Assembly: GCA_003517845.1 (NCBI GenBank)
Contig: DOZU01000082.1
Span: 3,641 to 11,835, forward strand
Length of the DNA stretch: 8,195 bases
Reading direction: 5' to 3'
Origin: Clostridiales bacterium
GTDB lineage: Bacteria > Bacillota > Sulfobacillia > UBA995
This document shows positions 1 through 5,789 of the stretch, piece by piece. The translations under genes were made by a program, and so were the position numbers. The first letter of the stretch is position 1; each line of letters starts with the position of its first letter. A model generated the notes under the pieces. It was not told the origin of the DNA. It worked only from the letters and a program-made list of their open reading frames with translations, and searched no databases.

Positions 1-22
1 CACGGTGGTGTTCGTGGCGCCT

Positions 23-51
23 GTAGGGGCGGGTTCCGAACCCGCCCCTAC
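23..51. repeat. REP-like palindrome, copy 1
   Basis: Perfect inverted repeat: left arm GTAGGGGCGGGTTC, one central base (C on plus), right arm the exact reverse complement. The sequence equals the minus-strand reading of the copy inside the RAYT gene, so the two differ only in orientation (the central base). It lies about 150 bp after the stop of the acyl-CoA synthetase gene. The GTAG at the foot matches the conserved tetranucleotide described for REP elements mobilised by RAYTs. There is no T-run on either side, so a simple intrinsic terminator is unlikely. Confidence 0.92.
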
Positions 52-169
52 CACCGAATGGGTCGCGACGAATGGACCGCGACCTGTCCTACCCCGAACC
101 TGGCGGCTGCGAATCACGACTTGTTCCGCCACGAAGGTGGGCGCTACCGCCCCGCCTCGCCGTTTTCCT

Positions 170-191
170 GCCCCGGGGCGCCCCGACGGGC
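170..191. other. GC-rich hairpin-forming stretch just after the acyl-CoA synthetase stop
   Basis: Nested self-complementary sequences (GCCCCGGGGC at 170-179 and CGGGGCGCCCCG at 174-185) lie about 10-30 bp beyond the TAG stop. They could fold in the mRNA end and slow polymerase or protect the 3' end. In the direction of transcription they are followed by AGGAAAACG and not by a U-run, so this is not a standard intrinsic terminator. I see no gene in the remainder of 1-199 apart from the REP copy. Confidence 0.3.
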
Positions 192-199
192 ATGGGGGT

Positions 200-2356
200 C
201 TACTCGGGACTGAGTCTGACAGCCAGCGCGTCGACTACCTGGCAGCCGGCGCCGGCAGGCCCCACCATAACCGGATTCAAGTCGAGTTCCACGAGGTCGG
301 GGATGGAAGCCAGTCGGCGGGAGACGGCGGCCACCAGTCGCGCCAGGGCCGCCCGGTCCGCGGGAGGACCACCGCGTACCCCCTCAAGCAGCGGCGCGGC
401 CTTGAGTTCCCCGATCATGGCCATGGCCATATCCTCGTCCACGGGCGCCAGCCGCCAGGCCGCATCCCGCACGTATTCGGCCAACAGGCCGCCGGCGCCG
501 ACCATGATCACCGGCCCGAACTGGGGATCGCGAAGTCCCCCGACGATGAACTCCTGGCCTCGGGCCATTCGCTGGACCAGACCCCCGCTGATGCGAAGGC
601 CAGGACGGTAGGCCCGGGCCGCGGTCACCGCCCGCTCCCACGCGGCGGGGATGTCATCGGCCTGCGCCAGGTTCAGGATCACCGCCCCCGCTTCCGACTT
701 GTGGGGGAGGTCGGGCGACACCAGTTTGAGCGCTACCGGCAACCCCAGTTCGGTCGCGGCGACCGACGCCTCGGCCGGATTACCTGTCGCCCGCCAGGGG
801 GCGATGGGGATAGCTTCGGCCGCGATCATCCGGTAGACTTCGGGCTCCGTCAAGGTCTGTCTCCGGCCGGCCTCCCCGCCCGCGGCGGGGAAGGGCAGGG
901 TGAGGGCCCGGCGGCCGGCTTGTCGGAGTGTGCGGTGGCGCAGCAGGTTGGCGAAGGCGCGGGCCGCCCGGTCGGGCGTCTCGAAAGTAGGTATCCCCGC
1001 CTCCTCTAGCCGGCGCCGCCCTTCGGCCACCCACTTCCCCGCCATCAAGCAGGGTAAGAAGGGCTTTGGGGGGGGCTGGCGGGAGGAGGCGCGACCATAG
1101 GCCTCGAGCAGGTGATCCGCGAGCGCCTCCGCCGACAGGAACAAGGTGGGCAAGTCGAGGAGGATTACGGCGTCCACGCCCGCGTCACCGAGCAGCAACT
1201 CCAAAGCCATGGCGTGTTGCATGGCCGTGCCCGACGCCGTCATGTCGAGGTGGCCCTCCGGCCGGCATACAGCGGAGAATGGTGGCAGGATGTCCACCAG
1301 CGCCTGCCGCGTAGCGCCGGTCACCCGCGCGGGCTCGATCTCGGGCAGGGCGGCCAGCGCATCGGTCGCGTACACCCCGGGTCCCCCGGCGTGGGTCATC
1401 AGGAACACCCGGTTGCCAGACGGCGAGGGCAGAGTGTCGAAAGCCTGGAGGGTATCGAGGAGTTCCTCGACCGTCTTCACCCGGGTGAGCCCATATTGGC
1501 GGAAAGCTCCATCATATAGCGCGTCTTCCCCGGCGAGCGCCCCGGTGTGCGAACATGCCGCCTGGCGCCCGGCCGGCGTCACTCCGACCTTCAAGACGAC
1601 CACCGGCTTGGTCTGGGCAACCCGGGCGGCCGTCAACAGCAGCTTTCGCGGGTCGGGGTAGCCCTCGAGGTACATCCCGATCACGCGCGTGTGCTCATCT
1701 TGACCCAGATAGGTCATGGCCTGAACCAGGTCTACTCCGACCATGTTGCCCAGGCTGACAAAGCGGTTGAACCCCGTTGGCCGGGGGCGGGAAGACCAGC
1801 TCTGGAGGATCCAGGCGCCGAATGCCCCGCTCTGGGAGAGGAAGCTTATGCCGCCGGGTTGATGAGCGGTGCCGAGCAGGAACGTCGTATCCATCCGATT
1901 GTGGGTATCGATGACGCCGATGCAGTTGGGGCCAAGATGTAGGACTTGCTGCTGGCGGCAGAAGGCCTCGAGTTCGGCCTGGCGGGTCCGGCCTTCGGGA
2001 GTGCCCGTCTCGGCGTAACCGCCGGCCGTGGTGATGATGGCGCGCACGTCCTGCCGGTCTCGGCGGCGGCACCGCACATCCTCGAGCACGGAGGGAATGG
2101 TGGTCGCCGGAAGACACAGCACTACCAGATCGAGCGGGCCGGGAATGGAGACGAGGTCAGGGTAACATGCCCATCCCTCGAGCGCCCGTTCCCGGGGATT
2201 GACCGGGTACACGGGCCCAAGGTGACCTACCGCCCGGAGATTGCGCAGCACCTGATGGCCCGGCTTGGCCGGGTCGCGAGACGCGCCGACCACCGCGCAT
2301 CCTCGGGGGATGAAGAACGGGTCCAAGGCGGTCGCCTCGCTCCGTGGTGGGGTCAT
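200..2356 (-). CDS. Acyl-CoA synthetase, NDP-forming (ADP-forming acetate--CoA ligase family), fused alpha-beta subunits
   Basis: 718 aa from the ATG at 2356; a GTG at 2392 would add 12 residues. The ATG is preferred because it overlaps the RAYT stop as ATGA and leaves a typical 12-residue lead before PFFIPRGCAVVGASRDP. The GTG has an AAGGAG only 1 nt away, too close for a normal site. Order: CoA-binding Rossmann domain (about 12-135), succinyl-CoA-synthetase-like domains (about 145-465) with the phospho-acceptor H270 in CSHTGALAGEDALYDG, a linker (about 466-503), and an ATP-grasp domain (about 504-718) with the second phospho-relay histidine H552 in SPDLPHKSEAGAV and the end motif VELDLNPVMV. 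The family interconverts acyl-CoA, NDP and phosphate with acid, NTP and CoA in the cytoplasm, making ATP from acetyl-CoA or related thioesters; substrate is not readable here. The linker holds a repeat-like in-frame stretch (LTLPFPAAGGEAG). Confidence 0.93.
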   Translation of the reverse strand: MTPPRSEATALDPFFIPRGCAVVGASRDPAKPGHQVLRNLRAVGHLGPVYPVNPRERALEGWACYPDLVSIPGPLDLVVLCLPATTIPSVLEDVRCRRRDRQDVRAIITTAGGYAETGTPEGRTRQAELEAFCRQQQVLHLGPNCIGVIDTHNRMDTTFLLGTAHQPGGISFLSQSGAFGAWILQSWSSRPRPTGFNRFVSLGNMVGVDLVQAMTYLGQDEHTRVIGMYLEGYPDPRKLLLTAARVAQTKPVVVLKVGVTPAGRQAACSHTGALAGEDALYDGAFRQYGLTRVKTVEELLDTLQAFDTLPSPSGNRVFLMTHAGGPGVYATDALAALPEIEPARVTGATRQALVDILPPFSAVCRPEGHLDMTASGTAMQHAMALELLLGDAGVDAVILLDLPTLFLSAEALADHLLEAYGRASSRQPPPKPFLPCLMAGKWVAEGRRRLEEAGIPTFETPDRAARAFANLLRHRTLRQAGRRALTLPFPAAGGEAGRRQTLTEPEVYRMIAAEAIPIAPWRATGNPAEASVAATELGLPVALKLVSPDLPHKSEAGAVILNLAQADDIPAAWERAVTAARAYRPGLRISGGLVQRMARGQEFIVGGLRDPQFGPVIMVGAGGLLAEYVRDAAWRLAPVDEDMAMAMIGELKAAPLLEGVRGGPPADRAALARLVAAVSRRLASIPDLVELDLNPVMVGPAGAGCQVVDALAVRLSPE
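871..906. repeat. Repeat-like palindromic stretch inside the acyl-CoA synthetase linker
   Basis: The stem TCCCCGCC (873-880) pairs with GGCGGGGA (884-891) around a 3-nt loop, flanked by AGGGCAGGGTGAGGG. On the coding strand it reads CCCTCACCCTGCCCT before the hairpin and is translated LTLPFPAAGGEAG. This resembles dispersed GC-rich intergenic palindromes that surface in predicted proteins as LTLPSP-like tracts. No second copy is seen in this window, so its repeat nature is inferred. Confidence 0.4.
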
Positions 2357-3027
2357 CGATGGTCCGACCGGGGACTCGTCCGGATCAGCCACGCTCCTTC
2401 GGGTTCAGGCGTGTTGGCGTCCGGGTTCTCGCGGTCAAACGCCCACCGTTGCGCATTTTCGGCCCCATAGCGGCGGATGTGATTCAGCGATTCCTCGTTG
2501 CGGATAACGTGCTCATAGTAGCTGCGTTGCCCCACGGAAATGCCCGGGGTGCCGCGGGCCTGGTTGATGCGGCGGGCAGAGAAGGTCTTCAACTGCCGTA
2601 CGATTTCCGGCCGGCGATGGATCCGGCGTGTGCTGGACTGCATTGCCGCCGCTGCAGGCGTCATTGCCGTGATCCTCGTAGGGGCGGGTTCGGAACCCGC
2701 CCCTACCCCACTCGTCCCGGCGGAACCCGCCCCTGCCAGAGTCGCTGCGCCCGCGAATTCGATTACAACGACCCCATGGATGTGATCAGGCATCACCATA
2801 AACGCATCTAACTCCACATTGGCCATGTGGTTCGGCAGGTCGTCCCATGTCCGTTCGACCATGCGCCCGAGTTGATTCAGAAACATTTCTCCGTCCACGA
2901 TCTCGCCGAACAGACACGCTCGATCCAGCGTACAGACCGTCAGGAAATACGACCCTGACTGCGCGTAGTCGTAGCCCTTCAGCCGGATGGAGCGCCGGCA
3001 AAGTCTGTCCAAATCGGCGGCTATCAT
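2353..3027 (-). CDS. REP-associated tyrosine transposase (RAYT, TnpA_REP; HUH/Y1 family)
   Basis: 224 aa from the ATG at 3027, chosen over an upstream ATG at 3063 because GGAGGGG lies 5-7 nt before it and the family begins near here (RRSIRLKGYDYAQSGSYFLT). The HUH metal motif is VMPDHIHGVVVIE (H82, H84), and the catalytic Tyr is in QRSYYEHVIRNEESLNHIRR (Y170 or Y171). Residues about 91-133 are an Ala/Gly-rich variable loop that contains a complete REP palindrome read as VGAGSEPAPT (108-117). RAYTs nick and rejoin single-stranded REP hairpins and are normally single-copy, domesticated-looking genes. Oddities: the usual WQR before YYEH is GQR, and the usual YI..NP..W block is YGAENAQRW, so it may be diverging or partly inactive. 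The stop TGA overlaps the next ATG as ATGA. A REP palindrome sits 58 bp upstream of the start. Confidence 0.9.
   Translation of the reverse strand: MIAADLDRLCRRSIRLKGYDYAQSGSYFLTVCTLDRACLFGEIVDGEMFLNQLGRMVERTWDDLPNHMANVELDAFMVMPDHIHGVVVIEFAGAATLAGAGSAGTSGVGAGSEPAPTRITAMTPAAAAMQSSTRRIHRRPEIVRQLKTFSARRINQARGTPGISVGQRSYYEHVIRNEESLNHIRRYGAENAQRWAFDRENPDANTPEPEGAWLIRTSPRSDHR
2678..2706. repeat. REP-like palindrome, copy 2, inside the RAYT coding sequence
   Basis: Perfect palindrome with the same 14-bp arms as copy 1 and a central G on plus (C on minus). It is wholly inside the transposase reading frame and is translated as VGAGSEPAPT in the variable loop between the HUH motif and the catalytic tyrosine helix. 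The GTAG foot would give a TAG stop in one frame per strand; the reading frame used here avoids it. Confidence 0.93.
2721..2737. repeat. Degenerate half REP copy beside copy 2
   Basis: CGGAACCCGCCCCTGCC differs from the right half of copy 2 (2691-2707) at a single base, A to G in the CTAC foot. It repeats at 30-bp distance. The opposite arm is not recognisable. In the RAYT protein it reads LAGAGSAG, echoing VGAGSEP of copy 2, so the loop looks like two successive REP-derived units, the older one decayed. Confidence 0.75.
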
Positions 3028-3032
3028 CCCGT

Positions 3033-3039
3033 CCCCTCC
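3033..3039 (-). promoter_or_regulatory. Ribosome-binding site deciding the RAYT start
   Basis: The minus strand reads GGAGGGG, with 5 nt (7 nt from GGAGG) to the ATG at 3027. The alternative ATG at 3063 has no purine-rich tract before it. This supports the 224-residue form of the transposase. Confidence 0.8.
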
Positions 3040-3084
3040 GGTCCGTCGGGTGACGGCCCCCATTGTATCGCTATAGCGGCCATT

Positions 3085-3113
3085 GTAGGGGCGGGTCCTG
3101 AACCCGCCCCTAC
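3085..3113. repeat. REP-like palindrome, copy 3, upstream of the RAYT gene
   Basis: Arms GTAGGGGCGGGTCC and GAACCCGCCCCTAC around a central T. There is one C/A mismatch near the loop on plus, which becomes a G-U wobble when read from the minus strand, the direction of transcription of the RAYT gene. Two further bases on each side pair (TT/AA), extending the palindrome to 3083-3115. It lies between the MinJ-like gene and the transposase and would be in the 5' leader of any transcript reaching the RAYT start at 3027. Confidence 0.92.
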
Positions 3114-3181
3114 AAGAATCTGCCTGCCCGAATCGCCCGTAAAGGAATTGCCGTACAACAACCCTCCTGCCCGACCTGCTG

Positions 3182-4447
3182 CTATCTCCTGCCGCGCAGC
3201 AACCTCCGAACGAAGGCGGCGAGGATGCCCGGGCGCCCTATCTCCATCTGCGGCAGATCGCCTGGTTCCGGCGCCAAGAGGATGCCGAGCCGGCGGTCAG
3301 TCCAAATAGGGCCGGCGATGACGACGGTCACCGGCCCGCCCGGACGCTCTACCCCCAGTTCGATGACCGGCCCGGCCTGCTCCAGGGCTGCGGTGAACTC
3401 GGCCCGCGAACCCACCGCATGGGCGTTGACCGTACGTACCACGTCTCCCGTACGCAGACCGGCATGATCGGCGGGCAATCCCGGCATCACGTCGAGGATG
3501 GTCAACTGGCCGGGAAGGCTCTTCAACCAGGCCGGACGGCCGAGTTCCGCCCGCCCGCCGCGCCGGATCACCAGTTCATGGCCAACGATGGCGGCGACGG
3601 CCGCCGGCCAGAGGAACAAAGGGTGTCTCCCCCCCAGCAAGGCTAGTCCCAGCAGGACCAGGCTGTACAGGGCGAGATACTTGCCGGTTTCCCGGCTGCG
3701 CCGCACCGGCGAACGGCTGACGGCAAGATCGCCGTAGCCCATGACGGCGATGACCGGCAGCATCTGGAACATCATGTCCGGATCTTCGAGCAGCCGGGGA
3801 GCGACGGGGATCAAGGGCCACCATCCCGGCATGCGGATCCCTTGCTCCACGACTTCCCGGGGCACCGCCCCGAGCAGCAGCACGACAAAAGGGATCGGCC
3901 AGAACCGCTGCAGGCTGAACCCCCCCACCACCTCTCGGCCCTGGGTACGGATGAAGGCCGGGGTGGCGGTACGAAACCCGGTCAACGTGATGAGCAGGCT
4001 CTCCATCAAGTGCAGGATGGCAACCATGGCCAGGAGGGCGGCCACATCCACTGCCGGAAAGCCGAAGGCCAGGCTGCTGAGCGACGCCAGTCCCCCGGCG
4101 TAGGCCAGGCAGATCAGGCGAGGGCTCACCAGCATCAAGAGCATCGCCAGCAAGATCAGATAGCCGAATTGGGCCCCCGGAGTGAAAGTTACCCCCACGA
4201 AGACCAGCAGGAAGCTGCCGGCGACCCCGGCCAACATTCCCTGGACGACCGCGTGGACGGTCTGGGGGAACGGTCGGTTCTTGACCTGGCCGAATAATCG
4301 CCGCTCGTTGGCGGCGATCCGCCGATACTGGAAAGATACGGCCAGTACGAACAACCAGAACAGGAAAAAACGAGGCGACAGGGGATTGAACATCATATCG
4401 GGGATCAGGGCCAATATGGCCCTCGCGATGCCGAGGAACGGGAACAT
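3182..4447 (-). CDS. Polytopic membrane protein with C-terminal PDZ domain, MinJ-like division topology protein
   Basis: 421 aa; the ATG at 4447 has a strong GGAGG 7 nt upstream, just after the S41 stop. Hydrophobic segments occur at about 27-42, 70-90, 93-110, 111-130, 135-155, 182-197, 257-273 and 276-293, separated by short basic loops. Residues about 308-380 form a PDZ domain (LTILDVMPGLPADHAGLRTG with the carboxylate-binding strand region near the start), followed by a strand-rich piece and an Arg-rich end (FVRRLLRGRR). Multi-pass N-terminus plus C-terminal PDZ next to ftsEX and a Ctp protease is the pattern of B. subtilis MinJ (about 400 aa), which links the polar protein DivIVA to MinCD. 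I infer a similar scaffold role; sequence identity to MinJ was not measured, and a generic PDZ membrane protein is the alternative. It is the last gene of the division cluster in this window. Confidence 0.8.
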   Translation of the reverse strand: MFPFLGIARAILALIPDMMFNPLSPRFFLFWLFVLAVSFQYRRIAANERRLFGQVKNRPFPQTVHAVVQGMLAGVAGSFLLVFVGVTFTPGAQFGYLILLAMLLMLVSPRLICLAYAGGLASLSSLAFGFPAVDVAALLAMVAILHLMESLLITLTGFRTATPAFIRTQGREVVGGFSLQRFWPIPFVVLLLGAVPREVVEQGIRMPGWWPLIPVAPRLLEDPDMMFQMLPVIAVMGYGDLAVSRSPVRRSRETGKYLALYSLVLLGLALLGGRHPLFLWPAAVAAIVGHELVIRRGGRAELGRPAWLKSLPGQLTILDVMPGLPADHAGLRTGDVVRTVNAHAVGSRAEFTAALEQAGPVIELGVERPGGPVTVVIAGPIWTDRRLGILLAPEPGDLPQMEIGRPGILAAFVRRLLRGRR

Positions 4448-4454
4448 CGACCGA

Positions 4455-4461
4455 CCTCCCC
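4455..4461 (-). promoter_or_regulatory. Ribosome-binding site of the MinJ-like gene
   Basis: The minus strand reads GGGGAGG ending 7 nt before the ATG at 4447. It falls in the 19-bp gap after the S41 peptidase stop, consistent with one transcript for both genes and independent strong initiation. Confidence 0.8.
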
Positions 4462-4466
4462 GGGGC

Positions 4467-5714
4467 CTAGCGTCCCAGTTCCTGCCGCAAGATGTTCATG
4501 GCCTCGATCAACTGCCGGTTACGGCGGTCCTCCAGGTCTTCCAGCCGGACCGCTCGCTCACCTTCCGCCGGCTCGAGGTTCTCAACCAGCACATCCGGCT
4601 CCACGCCGACGCGGTCGGGGGTGGCGCCTCCCGGCAGGAAGTAGCGGGCGGTCGTGAGGCGGAGGGCGGTACCCTCCCCGAGTTCGTACGCCCTCTGGAC
4701 GGACCCCTTGCCGAAGGTACGGGTACCCACGAGCGTTCCCGCCTCGCGGTCGCGAATGGCCCCGGCCAAAATCTCGGCGGCGCTGGCCGTACCCGCGTTC
4801 ACCAGCACGACCATCGGCAGCCCCAGTCCCTCGCCGCGCGCGTCGAATACTTCCCGTTGCCCATCCCGGGAATGAATCTCGACGATACGGCCTCTCGGGA
4901 CGAAGTGCTCGGCGACCATAGCCGTCTCCGCCAGCAGTCCTCCGGAATTGTTGCGCAGATCAAGGATGAGGCCCCGCAGCCCTCCGCGGCGCAGATCAGT
5001 CAGGGCTTGCTCCACCAGGGCGGGAGTGCGCTGGTCGATGCCGGCTAGGTGCAGATAACCGATGCCCGCTTCTGGATCCAGCATCACCGCGAAAGCGGGG
5101 TTGATCCGGATGCGCCCGCGGACGATGTTGAGCTCGAGTCGCTGGTCGCCTTCAGGTGTCCGCCGGAGAACGCTGATGCTCACCGGCGTGCCGGCGGGAC
5201 CCCGGATCAAGGTGACCACCACTTCCAGCGGCACTCCCCTCACGTCGCGGCCGTCAACGGCGACAATCCGATCGAGCGGCCACATGCCCGCCCGCTCGGC
5301 GGGGCTGTCGCGGAAGGGATGGACTACGGTGATGTATGGATCTCGATATTCGACCACGACGCCGATGCCCTCATACTCGCCCTCGGTCCGCTGGATGAAG
5401 TCCTCGTAAGCCGCCGGATCGAGGTAATACGAGTACGGGTCATCCAGGGCACGGACCATCCCGCTAATCGCTCCCTCGGCCAGGCGATCCAGGTCCACCT
5501 GGTCGGGGTCGACAAATTCAGTCTGAATCAGTTCCAGGGTCCAGCCAAGCCGGTCGAACTGCTCGGGGAGATCCCGGGGGGCAGCCAATCCCCGACCCCA
5601 GCGGATACCGATGATTGGCACCTGCCCAGCAGCCAGGATGTAGGTGCCAAGATTGGTGGCGAGCAGGATTCCCAGCAGGGCCAGCACGACCTTGCGACGG
5701 GATAGCGTCAGCAT
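4467..5714 (-). CDS. S41 family C-terminal processing peptidase (CtpA/CtpB type) with PDZ domain
   Basis: 415 aa serine protease predicted to act outside the cytoplasmic membrane. The ATG at 5714 has a GGTGA ribosome-binding site 6 nt upstream. Residues about 8-30 are a single hydrophobic signal/anchor segment (VVLALLGILLATNLGTYILA). An N-terminal helical region (about 50-110, including ALDDPYSYYLDP) precedes a PDZ domain at about 111-190 (EGIGVVVE through the GPAGTPV strand). The S41 core follows, with the nucleophile S311 in NAGTASAAEI and the general base K336 in TFGKGSVQ with Q340. The catalytic residues are intact and the length is normal. In B. subtilis the equivalent locus encodes CtpB, a sporulation signalling protease; whether this protein has that role or trims a division factor cannot be told here. 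The MinJ-like gene begins 19 bp later, so the two are probably co-transcribed. Confidence 0.95.
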   Translation of the reverse strand: MLTLSRRKVVLALLGILLATNLGTYILAAGQVPIIGIRWGRGLAAPRDLPEQFDRLGWTLELIQTEFVDPDQVDLDRLAEGAISGMVRALDDPYSYYLDPAAYEDFIQRTEGEYEGIGVVVEYRDPYITVVHPFRDSPAERAGMWPLDRIVAVDGRDVRGVPLEVVVTLIRGPAGTPVSISVLRRTPEGDQRLELNIVRGRIRINPAFAVMLDPEAGIGYLHLAGIDQRTPALVEQALTDLRRGGLRGLILDLRNNSGGLLAETAMVAEHFVPRGRIVEIHSRDGQREVFDARGEGLGLPMVVLVNAGTASAAEILAGAIRDREAGTLVGTRTFGKGSVQRAYELGEGTALRLTTARYFLPGGATPDRVGVEPDVLVENLEPAEGERAVRLEDLEDRRNRQLIEAMNILRQELGR

Positions 5715-5767
5715 GGCACTTCACCGTCTCCCCCGACATGCGGCGACTTGGATCGGACTACATCAAT

Positions 5768-5773
5768 ATTATA
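5768..5773 (-). promoter_or_regulatory. Candidate -10 element before the S41 peptidase gene
   Basis: Within the 75-bp gap between the M23 and S41 genes is an AT-rich island (about 5761-5780), striking in this GC-rich window. The minus strand reads exactly TATAAT at 5773-5768, about 54 bp upstream of the S41 start. No good TTGACA-like -35 is seen 16-18 bp further upstream, where the sequence is C-rich. A possible internal operon promoter, unproven. An overlapping TATAAT is also present on the plus strand at 5770-5775. Confidence 0.4.
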
Positions 5774-5789
5774 ATACTATGGCGTAGCT

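Noticed and set aside
5..1009. 334-residue open frame on the plus strand opposite the acyl-CoA synthetase
   Set aside because: Low-complexity Gly/Arg/Pro-rich translation with no family resemblance. It lies antisense to a clear enzyme gene and starts across a REP palindrome. Long open frames are expected opposite GC-rich genes.
1068..1075. Run of eight G as a possible frameshift error in the synthetase gene
   Set aside because: The reading frame continues normally on both sides with family-consistent sequence, so no frameshift is indicated.
2394..2399. AAGGAG as the ribosome-binding site for a GTG start of the synthetase at 2392
   Set aside because: Spacing is only 1 nt, and the bases encode EGAW in the RAYT C-terminus, so the match is probably incidental. 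It is kept only as an alternative start.
3028..3063. N-terminal extension of the RAYT gene from the ATG at 3063
   Set aside because: No ribosome-binding site before 3063, and the added residues (MGAVTRRTGGDG) are not family-like; the ATG at 3027 has a strong GGAGG.
3062..3087. TACAAT -10-like hexamers (minus strand, 3087-3082 and 3067-3062) as a RAYT promoter
   Set aside because: The expected -35 positions fall inside the GC-rich REP stem and show no TTGACA-like sequence.
23..3113. Repeated 29-bp palindromes as a CRISPR array
   Set aside because: Copies are separated by about 2.6 kb and 0.4 kb, not by regular short spacers, and no cas gene is present. The RAYT gene explains them better.
3085..3113. 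REP copy 3 as an intrinsic terminator of the division operon
   Set aside because: The stem is strong, but neither strand has a T-run after it.
4182..5048. 288-residue open frame on the plus strand across the MinJ-like and S41 genes
   Set aside because: Antisense to two well-supported genes, with no recognisable domain and no ribosome-binding site; a GC-content shadow.
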